This document shows positions 6,143 through 11,833 of a stretch of 11,833 nucleotides of DNA, one piece after another (the stretch's first letter is position 1; the number at the start of each line of letters is the position of its first letter). Under the pieces are notes generated by a model. It was given only the letters and a program-made list of their open reading frames with translations. It did no database searches and was not told where the DNA came from. The stretch is from CAYJFK01 sp964369475 (GTDB taxonomy: Bacteria; Bacillota; Clostridia; Oscillospirales; Feifaniaceae): the NCBI GenBank assembly GCA_964369475.1, contig CAYJFK010000069.1:1-11833 (forward strand), given 5' to 3'. The translations under genes were made by a program, and so were the position numbers.

Positions 6143-6853
6143 ATGAGTACAGCTAAAACACTTGCCGTATCGAGAAAGGAATTCAAAAGCTTACTTTCGC
6201 TTACCGACAGAATTTACCTTATCAGCCAGCTTGATACACTGCTTACACCCGATGCATATGGTGGCTACAACGGTTATAGAGTTAGAAGTTTATATTTTGA
6301 TAGCATCGACAATGTAGACATAACAAACAAAAACAAAAAGTCGCCTTATCAGCGCCGCATTAGAATGCGTATATACTCTACAAAGGATAAGACAGTTAAG
6401 GTAGAGCTAAAGAGAAAGTCCTTTGGCAGACAGTTAAAAGAGAGCGTTATTATGTCGAGAGAAGATGCAATGAAGATGATAAATGAAGACTACTCCCCAC
6501 TTCTCGAGCATCCTTCCGACACAGCTAAGTATCTATACGAAGTTATGACGACCCACAGCTATCGCCCTGTTTCGATAATCGAGTACGACAGAAGGGCATA
6601 CACTCATCCCTTCTTTAGCACAAGAATAACACTCGACAGCAATGTTAGATACACCGACTTTAGTTACGACCTATTTAGCGACGATCTTAACTTTAAAAGA
6701 GTAATGGATCCTGATCAGACAATACTCGAAGTTAAGTACGACAGATTTTTGTTTGCGCAAATTCAAGATGTACTATCGAAGTGCAATTTGACCAAGAAAC
6801 CCATGAGCAAGTACGGCTCGTCGAGACAGCTATTAAAACAATACTACTATTAA
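6143..6853 (+). CDS. VTC domain-containing protein (polyphosphate polymerase-like)
   Basis: 236-aa protein of the VTC domain family, part of the triphosphate tunnel metalloenzyme superfamily; the yeast member Vtc4 makes polyphosphate from ATP. The alternating charged tunnel-strand motifs are in order: SRKEFK (10-15, an RxExK pattern), RVRSLYFDS (46-54), RRIRMRIY (71-78), KVELKRK (86-92), IIEYDRRAY (145-153), RITLDSNV (161-168), ILEVKYD (194-200) and the C-terminal MSKYGSSR (221-228). The length matches stand-alone bacterial VTC proteins. It is soluble, with no membrane segment; the ATG follows AAGGAG. The next gene is a DUF4956 membrane protein, the usual partner, suggesting a membrane-associated complex. 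Activity is inferred from the family; many bacterial members are uncharacterised. Confidence 0.88.
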   Translation: MSTAKTLAVSRKEFKSLLSLTDRIYLISQLDTLLTPDAYGGYNGYRVRSLYFDSIDNVDITNKNKKSPYQRRIRMRIYSTKDKTVKVELKRKSFGRQLKESVIMSREDAMKMINEDYSPLLEHPSDTAKYLYEVMTTHSYRPVSIIEYDRRAYTHPFFSTRITLDSNVRYTDFSYDLFSDDLNFKRVMDPDQTILEVKYDRFLFAQIQDVLSKCNLTKKPMSKYGSSRQLLKQYYY

Positions 6854-6990
6854 ACAATACTATTATTAAAAGATCATTAAAAGAGCTTTTTAAATAACAC
6901 AAAATAATATAGCTATTACATGCACAGTTACAATGCACGGTAATTAGCACTCAATAAACTACATTTTTAAGATTAAAAGGAGAAAACATC

Positions 6991-7650
6991 ATGAATTCAA
7001 CCCTTGCAGAGATATTCGACTTTGGGGCACAAATCGAATCGGCATTCCCTGATACCATAACCCTATTTATCACAGGACTTGTTACCATTTTTATGTTCTA
7101 TACATACAAGCAGGTTCATTCCACAATTTCCTATAACAAAAACTTCAACATAACACTCGTTTTAGTTTCGCTTATAACAATGTCGCTATTTTCGGCAATC
7201 GAATCTAACATTAACATATCTCTTGGTATGCTTGGTGCACTTTCGATAGTTAGATTTAGAACCAACATTAAAGACATTAGAGATGTTGTCTTTATCTTCT
7301 GGTCGCTTGCGATAGGTATTATTTGTTCTACGGGCGAATTTATAATGGCCTTTATAGTGTCGATTGTAATAAGCGGTGTTATGATTATGGGTGGAAAAAA
7401 CCACAAGGGCAAGGCACATCTGATTGTAGTGAGAGGATCAAATGCTGATCTAACAAACATCGAGGAAATCATTGCAACGCACTACACAGAGGTAACAGTT
7501 AAGGCTAAGAATCTACTTGCCGACTCCTTTGAGCTTGTTTACGAAGTTTACGGCGAAAAGATTAAGGCTAATCCTATAAACGACGCAATGTTTGCAGTAG
7601 AGGGTGTCGACAGTATGAACATTCTTGCTCCAAATACCGAGGTATCGTAA
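6991..7650 (+). CDS. DUF4956 domain-containing membrane protein
   Basis: 219-aa inner-membrane protein. Likely membrane segments are at about residues 22-38, 53-70, 98-113 and 115-134, followed by an approximately 85-residue hydrophilic C-terminal domain. The family signature LGALSIVRFRTNIKDIRDVV (81-100) is well conserved. The ATG at 6991 follows AAAAGGAG. It lies 137 bp after the VTC gene on the same strand with no clear terminator between, and the pair ends with the terminator at 7666-7695. The association with VTC proteins is known in many Firmicutes, often together with a CotH-type kinase that is absent here. The biochemical role is unknown; anchoring or channelling for the VTC enzyme is an inference. 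Confidence 0.87.
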   Translation: MNSTLAEIFDFGAQIESAFPDTITLFITGLVTIFMFYTYKQVHSTISYNKNFNITLVLVSLITMSLFSAIESNINISLGMLGALSIVRFRTNIKDIRDVVFIFWSLAIGIICSTGEFIMAFIVSIVISGVMIMGGKNHKGKAHLIVVRGSNADLTNIEEIIATHYTEVTVKAKNLLADSFELVYEVYGEKIKANPINDAMFAVEGVDSMNILAPNTEVS

Positions 7651-7665
7651 GGGTTTATATTGTTT

Positions 7666-7695
7666 AAAGGACAACGGCTCTCGCCGTTGTCCTTT
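7666..7695 (+). terminator. Terminator between DUF4956 and padR (convergent)
   Basis: Bases 7666-7678 pair perfectly with 7683-7695 (13 bp, loop TCTC), and the downstream arm leads into a T run to 7698. It lies just after the DUF4956 stop, and 9 bases separate its stem from the end of the convergent padR gene. The minus-strand T tract is short, so it is mainly a plus-strand terminator, possibly bidirectional. Confidence 0.9.
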
Positions 7696-7704
7696 TTTGT
7701 TCGT

Positions 7705-8016
7705 CTATTTGCTTAGCATACCTTCCACAACACTTGAAACATATTCCCAGTCCTTACGACATTCTCTTAGGTAAGCACTTCCGCTATCGGTCAATCTGTA
7801 ATACTTCCTCGGAGGGCCGCCTGACACCTTGCCTGCATAGCATTCGACATGACCTCCTTCGAGTAGGCGGCGGAGGACGGCATAGACAGTTTGCTCGCTT
7901 GTTCCGTCGAAAGCGGCTGTCATTTCCTTCATAATTTCATAGCCGTAAAACTCGCCTTTTGATACTGTTAGCAAAATGCAAAACTCGAGCACACCTTTTT
8001 TAAGTTGAGCAATCAT
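7705..8016 (-). CDS. PadR-family transcriptional regulator
   Basis: Short PadR-s1-type winged-helix repressor, 103 aa from the ATG at 8016. This start overlaps the upstream DUF1700 stop (ATGA) and has GAGGAGGAAGG before it; the longer frame to 8052 lies inside the DUF1700 gene. Motifs: LKKGVLEFCILLTVSKGEFYG (5-25), YEIMKEM, then SEQTVYAVLRRLLEGGHVE (40-58), the recognition helix and start of the wing, and GPPRKYYRLTDSG (67-79), the classic PadR wing and LTxxG motif. The C-terminal helix (about 80-101) is the expected dimerisation helix. It probably represses its own operon through the half-sites at 8809-8845. The ligand is unknown. Confidence 0.9.
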   Translation of the reverse strand: MIAQLKKGVLEFCILLTVSKGEFYGYEIMKEMTAAFDGTSEQTVYAVLRRLLEGGHVECYAGKVSGGPPRKYYRLTDSGSAYLRECRKDWEYVSSVVEGMLSK

Positions 8017-8792
8017 GCCTTCCTCCTCGCTACTCCAATCGAAGCTATGCATAAAATGCCGCCTACTGCCGCTGTTAATGCTGTGTACATGGAGGTCGAC
8101 AGGAATATTTGAGGTATATTGTTTACGCTAGTCAGCCATGAAAGTCCATTTAGGAGTGCTCCCAGTGATGTTAATATTGTGAAGTTGAGTAGAGTAAATA
8201 TCAGCGCAGTTCTACCGTATTTGAATACGGAGATTCCCGATAGAAAGAGGAGCACGGTAAAAAACAGGCTTGATATAAGAAGTATTCTATCGGCCATTAC
8301 CCCGACCTCGCTTGGCCGCTCCAACACGAGCTGACCAAGCGGCAAAATATAGACGAGCGCTACTGCGACAAAAAGCAATGCTGTATTTGCCACAAATAAT
8401 ATACCGGCTTTAGGCATGGGGTATATGCACTTTACGGTGGCGTTTTTTCCTAGCAAAACCAACGTCGGTATAAAAAATAGCGTTGTAAAAAGCGGGATAA
8501 ATATCATGTTAAAGGGAAAATGGTAGATGTACCTGTATGCAAAAAATACATATAGGCAAAGTGCGCCATATAATAACACTCGTGGAAAGAGCATTTTTGT
8601 CGCCACTCTGCCGCCAATATTTTCGCTTACAATAAGACCAATATCGCCGCACTGCGACACGAGCTCCTCCTCGGGGGTATCGTTGTTGCTAAAATACTCC
8701 TCGTAGCCTCCCATTATGGCAAGCCTCTCCTTTTTTGGCATGTAAAGTCGCAGGGCATTGCTTAGCTTTTTTAAAAATTCTCTTTTTTTCAT
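8013..8792 (-). CDS. DUF1700 (HAAS-domain) membrane protein
   Basis: 259-aa protein from the ATG at 8792, chosen over an upstream in-frame TTG because GGGAGGT lies 6 bases before it. The N-terminal 60 residues form a soluble helical HAAS-like domain (MKKREFLKKLSNAL, then MGGYEEYFSN at 27-36 and the DTPEEELVSQCGD stretch). About six hydrophobic segments follow, near residues 70-88, 95-114, 130-150, 168-188, 195-216 and 235-255. DUF1700 proteins are commonly paired with PadR regulators and are thought to sit in the membrane; their activity is not established. Here the membrane gene comes first and padR second, the reverse of the more usual order, with a 4-bp overlap. Confidence 0.82.
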   Translation of the reverse strand: MKKREFLKKLSNALRLYMPKKERLAIMGGYEEYFSNNDTPEEELVSQCGDIGLIVSENIGGRVATKMLFPRVLLYGALCLYVFFAYRYIYHFPFNMIFIPLFTTLFFIPTLVLLGKNATVKCIYPMPKAGILFVANTALLFVAVALVYILPLGQLVLERPSEVGVMADRILLISSLFFTVLLFLSGISVFKYGRTALIFTLLNFTILTSLGALLNGLSWLTSVNNIPQIFLSTSMYTALTAAVGGILCIASIGVARRKA

Positions 8793-8808
8793 ACTTAGAC
8801 CTCCCAAC

Positions 8809-8845
8809 TACTATGTTATACACAGTATATCGCACTACTGTGTAT
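8809..8845. promoter_or_regulatory. Candidate PadR operator with three TACTRTGT half-sites
   Basis: Half-sites are TACTATGT (8809-8816, plus), TACTGTGT read on minus (8820-8827) and TACTGTGT (8836-8843, plus). The first two make a dyad with a 3-nt gap; the second and third make a 10-bp inverted repeat (8818-8827/8836-8845) with an 8-nt gap. They cover the start site, the -10 box and the spacer of the DUF1700/padR promoter, as expected for autorepression. Confidence 0.6.
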
Positions 8846-8852
8846 TAGTCAA
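8824..8852 (-). promoter_or_regulatory. DUF1700-padR operon promoter
   Basis: On the minus strand TTGACT (8847-8852), a 17-base spacer and TATACT (8824-8829): close to the housekeeping sigma consensus. The predicted start is near 8817, giving a short leader of about 25 nt. Confidence 0.8.
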
Positions 8853-8885
8853 TAGTTTTTTGTAATATTGCAATTTTCATTAATC

Positions 8886-8914
8886 TTGCTTTTTATATCT
8901 TGATATGATAAAAT
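8886..8914 (+). promoter_or_regulatory. Promoter for the lipoprotein gene and possibly the genes after it
   Basis: TTGCTT (8886-8891), a 17-base spacer and TAAAAT (8909-8914). The start near 8921 leaves about 27 nt before the ATG at 8948. It is divergent from the DUF1700/padR promoter 34 bases away, so the PadR protein might affect both. Confidence 0.6.
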
Positions 8915-8947
8915 ATTTTATGCGACATTTTATAAGGAGAGTTATCG

Positions 8948-9349
8948 ATGCAATTTAAAAAAATGTTTATTTTACTAAGTTTAACAATGATTTTAGCCTT
9001 TGGCGCTTATGGGTGTAGTGGAGAAACCGAGCATCCAAATGCTACAATGGTGGCAACCCAAGAGGCAGACGAGGGCGACCCGACAGGGCTTGTCGATGCC
9101 GAAACTTCCATAACTTGGACAGATGGAGTCGTTAGCGAAGTTATGCTATCGCTAAATTATATATCGGAAGAATATGCACAAACTGCATATAATCTTGTCA
9201 TCGCAGAGGGTACTGCTGAGGAGGATGTGACTATCGACGGAGCAAATCTCACCTACCCACTCGATGCTTTGCAGTTTGCCGGCGTGACATATGAGAGCAT
9301 GTTAACTTCATTCAGGCAAGATGGCGAATGGACTGTTGTTGAGGAGTAA
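8948..9349 (+). CDS. Small putative lipoprotein of unknown function
   Basis: 133-aa protein not recognised as any family. The N-terminus has Lys residues at 4-5, a hydrophobic core (about 7-20) and GAYGC with Cys at 23, followed by SGETEHP. It resembles a lipoprotein signal, but -3 is Ala and -2 is Tyr rather than the preferred Leu and Ala/Ser, so lipidation is probable rather than certain. The mature part is acidic, with an approximately 25-residue linker rich in Ala, Glu and Asp, then a small domain (about 50-133) with alternating strands and a GEWTVVE end. That suggests an exported beta-rich domain, function unknown. The start has AAGGAGAG upstream. It precedes the D-cysteine desulfhydrase-like gene by 39 bp and may be cotranscribed with it. 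Confidence 0.7.
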   Translation: MQFKKMFILLSLTMILAFGAYGCSGETEHPNATMVATQEADEGDPTGLVDAETSITWTDGVVSEVMLSLNYISEEYAQTAYNLVIAEGTAEEDVTIDGANLTYPLDALQFAGVTYESMLTSFRQDGEWTVVEE

Positions 9350-9388
9350 ATAAGGCGGCGACGTCTTTAATAAAAGGAGGTAGTTGTT

Positions 9389-10450
9389 ATGAAAATTGAG
9401 AATGTCGGTTATGTTGAAACGGGGATGCTTAACACACCGCTGCACAAACTTGAAAACATAAGTCGTGACCTTGATGTGGAACTTTACATAAAGAGGGACG
9501 ATTTAACGGGATTTGGCACGGGCGGAAATAAGCTAAGAAAGCTCGATTACCTTGTTAAGGATGCTATCGATCAAGGGTGCAATACACTGCTTACATATGG
9601 TGGATACCAGACAAATCACGGCAGGCTAACAGCGGCGGCGGCTGCTCGTTATGGCATGAAATGCGTTCTTATTTTAAATGGCGCACCTCCTAAAGAAGCA
9701 ACAGGAAATCTGATACTCGATCGCATGATGGGGGCTGAGGTTGTCTTTATGGACACTTCTTCTATCGAAGGCGATGCTGATTTTGCCGAAAAGAGTGCTT
9801 TGCTTAAAGAAAAGGCAACAAAGGCAGTTATTGAAAGATATAAAAAACAGGGCGACAAGGTCTATTCAATTCCGGTAGGCGGCAGCAACGATGTCGGTGC
9901 GGCAGGTTACATAAGATGTGTTGGCGAGATGGCCGAACAGTTAAAGGCAATGGATGTCGAGCCTGATTATGTAATTAGCCCCTACGGTTCTATGGGAACT
10001 TATGCAGGAATTACGGTAGGCATGAAGTATTATGATTTAAAGGGCAAACTGATAGGCATTGCCGTTTCTCCTAAAGAGGAAGCTGTTATAATGGAGGGGC
10101 TCGATTATATTAATCGCATTGCCGAAAAGTATGAAACCGGCCTTAGTTTTACGAGAGACGAGCTAAATGTAGATACAGGATATGTTGGCCCCGGATATAA
10201 TATATCAGACGAAGCAACAAGGGCTGCTTGTTACTACATGGCTTCAAAAGAGGCAATAATACTGGATTTTTGCTATACGGGCAAGGTCTTTACAGGACTG
10301 CTCGACATGATAAAGAGCGGAAAGATTGCCAAGGGTAGCAAGATCGTTTTTGTTCACACAGGCGGTCTACCGGGGCTTTTCTCCGATAGGCATATGGCTG
10401 CTTGTCAGGAAGATCTTTGGGGCGGAGATATTGAGGTTTTTAGACCGTAG
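9389..10450 (+). CDS. dcyD: D-cysteine desulfhydrase / ACC deaminase-family PLP enzyme
   Basis: Fold type II (tryptophan synthase beta-like) PLP enzyme of 353 aa. D-cysteine desulfhydrases convert D-cysteine to pyruvate, H2S and ammonia; relatives include ACC deaminase and L-cysteate sulfo-lyase. Seen: NTPLHKLE (15-22); YIKRDDLTGFGTGGNKLRKL (33-52) with the PLP Lys at 48; YQTNHGR (73-79); GSMGTYAG (200-207), the phosphate loop; FCYTGKVFTGLLD (294-306); and HTGGLPGLF (323-331). YTGK rather than YEGK points away from true ACC deaminase. Two positions are atypical: Thr75 where Ser is usual in the SNH motif, and SMGTY where GGTH-like sequence is common. The substrate may therefore differ from D-cysteine. 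A strong AAAGGAGG ribosome site precedes the ATG, and an exporter-type gene follows. Confidence 0.8.
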   Translation: MKIENVGYVETGMLNTPLHKLENISRDLDVELYIKRDDLTGFGTGGNKLRKLDYLVKDAIDQGCNTLLTYGGYQTNHGRLTAAAAARYGMKCVLILNGAPPKEATGNLILDRMMGAEVVFMDTSSIEGDADFAEKSALLKEKATKAVIERYKKQGDKVYSIPVGGSNDVGAAGYIRCVGEMAEQLKAMDVEPDYVISPYGSMGTYAGITVGMKYYDLKGKLIGIAVSPKEEAVIMEGLDYINRIAEKYETGLSFTRDELNVDTGYVGPGYNISDEATRAACYYMASKEAIILDFCYTGKVFTGLLDMIKSGKIAKGSKIVFVHTGGLPGLFSDRHMAACQEDLWGGDIEVFRP

Positions 10451-10511
10451 CACTGCCAAACTGTTATACCCGAAGAATTTAATGCAATTGGTTTAGGAGA
10501 AAAAGCGAAGT

Positions 10512-11465
10512 ATGTCTAAGTATAGATATGAATTAATGTTAATAATTTCTTGTTTTGCTTATGGAATAAGCTATCCCATATCAAAATTTGTGCAAGGCTA
10601 CATAACTACATTTGTTTTTATGGGTGTAAGAGGTGTTCTTGGATTTGCAACAATTGCAATCTTCTTTTTGATGGGTTGCAGAAAAGAACCTGCTCGACTT
10701 GCCGCACTAAAAGATAAAAGGCTTTGGAAATATGCCTTTATATGTGCAATTTTAAGCGGTTCGGGCATGTACCTTTCGATGTATGCGCTAAACTTTACAA
10801 TGGCATCAAAGGCAACATTTGTAACTTGCTCTTATGTCCTCATGATGCCTGTTGTTTCGATGATTTTTTTCAAGGGCAAAACAACGTCCGATCAATTTGT
10901 TGCACTTATGGTGGCAACTGTCGGAATGGCATTTGTTTCGGGTATAATAAGCGATGCGGGCTTTTCCTTTGACAGCGTTAACTTAGGAGACATAATGTCT
11001 TTTGTAGCGGCAATTATTATGGCATTTTCTGCTGTATATCTTAATCATATTACGCAGAAAATATCATTTGAAATGTCCTCTTTTACCGCCGTGCAAATGT
11101 TTTTTACAATGTTTTTATACCTTGGCGTATGGTTTGTTGCCGCACCGAATGAGCGCATTGCCTTTGAAACGCCGCTCGTGCTTGGTGCTACACTTTTTGT
11201 CGGCATAGGTGTTGCCGGATTTGCCTTTCTTGCCTACAATCTTCCCCTTAAAATGCTCCCCCCTGCACGCTCTGCCATAATTCTTGCAACAGAGCCTATA
11301 TTCAGTGCAGTAGGTGCATATTTTATCAGAGACAGATGGGGCAACAACGAGGTTCTGACATTTTTGCAGATGATCGGATGCGCAGTTATTCTTATAGCAG
11401 TTGTTGGCGGCGAGCTCTATTCCTTGAAAAAGAAGGGCGCTTTGTCGGCATCTAATAATAATTAA
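10512..11465 (+). CDS. EamA/DMT-superfamily transporter
   Basis: 317-aa integral membrane protein of the drug/metabolite transporter superfamily, with two EamA repeats (about residues 8-137 and 156-305) and about ten predicted membrane helices. The first repeat begins ELMLIISCFAYGISYPISKF and contains YLSMYALNFTMASKATFVTC; the second contains the characteristic PPARSAIILATEPIFSAVGAY (252-272). The C-terminus is basic and polar. Many members export amino acids or metabolites, including cysteine pathway compounds, but substrate cannot be read from sequence. The AGGAG site is 12 bases from the ATG, a rather long gap that may lower translation. It lies 61 bp after the desulfhydrase-like gene and 19 bp before the PC4-like gene, consistent with one operon. 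Confidence 0.88.
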   Translation: MSKYRYELMLIISCFAYGISYPISKFVQGYITTFVFMGVRGVLGFATIAIFFLMGCRKEPARLAALKDKRLWKYAFICAILSGSGMYLSMYALNFTMASKATFVTCSYVLMMPVVSMIFFKGKTTSDQFVALMVATVGMAFVSGIISDAGFSFDSVNLGDIMSFVAAIIMAFSAVYLNHITQKISFEMSSFTAVQMFFTMFLYLGVWFVAAPNERIAFETPLVLGATLFVGIGVAGFAFLAYNLPLKMLPPARSAIILATEPIFSAVGAYFIRDRWGNNEVLTFLQMIGCAVILIAVVGGELYSLKKKGALSASNNN

Positions 11466-11484
11466 TATATTTGGAGGATAAAAA

Positions 11485-11703
11485 ATGGCTGAATTTACCT
11501 ATGAAGTGACCGAGGAAATCGGCATACTGTCGGAGCGCACAGGCTGGACGAAGGAGTTAAATCTTGTCAGCTTTAACGGTAGAGATGCAAAGTACGACAT
11601 TAGAGAGTGGTCGCCCGGCAAGGCAAAGATGGGCAAGGGTGTTACCCTTACAAAGGAAGAACTTGTGGCGCTAAAAGAACTGCTTGACAAGATGGATTTG
11701 TAA
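11485..11703 (+). CDS. YdbC/PC4-like nucleic acid-binding protein
   Basis: 72-aa protein of the bacterial PC4/YdbC family, a small homodimeric fold related to the eukaryotic coactivator PC4 that binds single-stranded DNA. Conserved pieces: EIGILSER near residue 11; WTKELNLVSFNGRDAKYDIR (21-40), the beta-sheet core; REWSPGKAKMGKGVTLTKEE (40-59); then a C-terminal helix (ALKELLDKM). The length is standard. The ATG follows TTGGAGGA with good spacing. It is the last gene of the plus-strand group and is followed by a strong palindromic terminator. It is unlikely to be functionally tied to the transporter; small genes of this kind often sit at operon ends. Confidence 0.87.
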   Translation: MAEFTYEVTEEIGILSERTGWTKELNLVSFNGRDAKYDIREWSPGKAKMGKGVTLTKEELVALKELLDKMDL

Positions 11704-11750
11704 GAGTAATAATAGAGGCTACTTAGCACTTATAAGACTTCAGATAGAAA

Positions 11751-11774
11751 AAAAGAGGGCATATGCCCTCTTTT
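11751..11774. terminator. Palindromic bidirectional terminator
   Basis: A perfect 24-bp palindrome: a 4-base A run, a GAGGGC arm, a CATATG-type centre, its complement and a T run. It can end transcription from the PC4-like gene and from the other side. Confidence 0.85.
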
Positions 11775-11780
11775 CAGACT

Positions 11781-11833
11781 GGAGAAAAACTAAAATCAAG
11801 CCCCTTCGGAAGGAGGGGGAGCGGCGAGGGGGC
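11781..11833 (-). repeat. Dispersed repeat, tail portion at right edge
   Basis: The reverse complement of this stretch aligns with 3054-3105: the first 32 bases are identical, then three substitutions and a one-base indel occur before the shared TTTTTCTC end. It begins 6 bases past the palindromic terminator and runs off the window, so only the tail of this copy is seen. Confidence 0.8.

Noticed and set aside
9389..10450. True ACC deaminase
   Set aside because: Glu following the active-site Tyr (YEGK) is expected; here the motif is YTGK, as in the desulfhydrase branch.
1..11833. CRISPR array, tRNA, rRNA, insertion sequence or prophage genes
   Set aside because: No regularly spaced repeats, no cloverleaf or rRNA-like sequence, and no transposase, integrase or phage protein were seen.

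Overview
The window looks like chromosomal sequence of a strict anaerobe of the Clostridia (Firmicutes), probably of gut type. The grounds are strong AGGAGG-type ribosome binding sites, a ferredoxin-linked 2-oxoacid oxidoreductase, a VTC/DUF4956 gene pair, a PadR/DUF1700 pair and a YdbC/PC4-like protein. This placement is an inference from gene content and style; no rRNA, tRNA or taxonomic marker is present.

Layout from left to right. (1) Bases 1-81 hold a hairpin repeat and a rho-independent terminator facing right. (2) Bases 80-2728, minus strand, hold a tight four-gene operon korD-korA-korB-korC for a 2-oxoacid (most likely 2-oxoglutarate):ferredoxin oxidoreductase, with three consecutive 4-bp start/stop overlaps and a good promoter at 2806-2834. 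(3) Bases 2729-3151 are a divergent intergenic region with the kor promoter, a promoter for the next gene, and a 160-bp hairpin-rich repeat element flanked by a near-perfect 14-bp direct repeat. (4) Bases 3152-5780 hold an L-threonine aldolase (+), a small DUF1622 membrane protein (-) and a MalY/PatB-type C-S lyase (+), followed by a terminator. (5) Bases 6143-7650 hold a VTC-domain (polyphosphate polymerase-like) protein and a DUF4956 membrane protein, closed by a terminator. (6) Bases 7705-8792, minus strand, hold a DUF1700 membrane protein followed by a PadR regulator, driven by a near-consensus promoter overlaid with repeated TACTRTGT half-sites. (7) Bases 8948-11703, plus strand, hold a small putative lipoprotein, a D-cysteine desulfhydrase-family PLP enzyme, an EamA-family transporter and a PC4/YdbC-like protein, ending in a perfect palindromic terminator and another copy of the repeat.

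How the genes fit together. Three PLP enzymes acting on small amino acids (threonine aldolase, C-S lyase, D-cysteine desulfhydrase family) share the window with a DMT-type exporter and a ferredoxin-dependent 2-oxoacid oxidoreductase. This suits amino-acid and sulfur metabolism in an anaerobe, but they lie in separate transcription units, so a single pathway is not shown. The VTC-DUF4956 pair is a recognised association whose function is poorly defined.

The most unusual signal is non-coding. A mosaic repeat family has three recognisable pieces: 1-52, 2951-3110 and about 11781-11833. One stem shows a compensatory base-pair change between copies. The complete middle copy appears to have inserted directly behind the -10 box of the threonine aldolase promoter. 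Both ends of the window lie inside this repeat, as expected if the sequence is a contig that broke at dispersed repeats.
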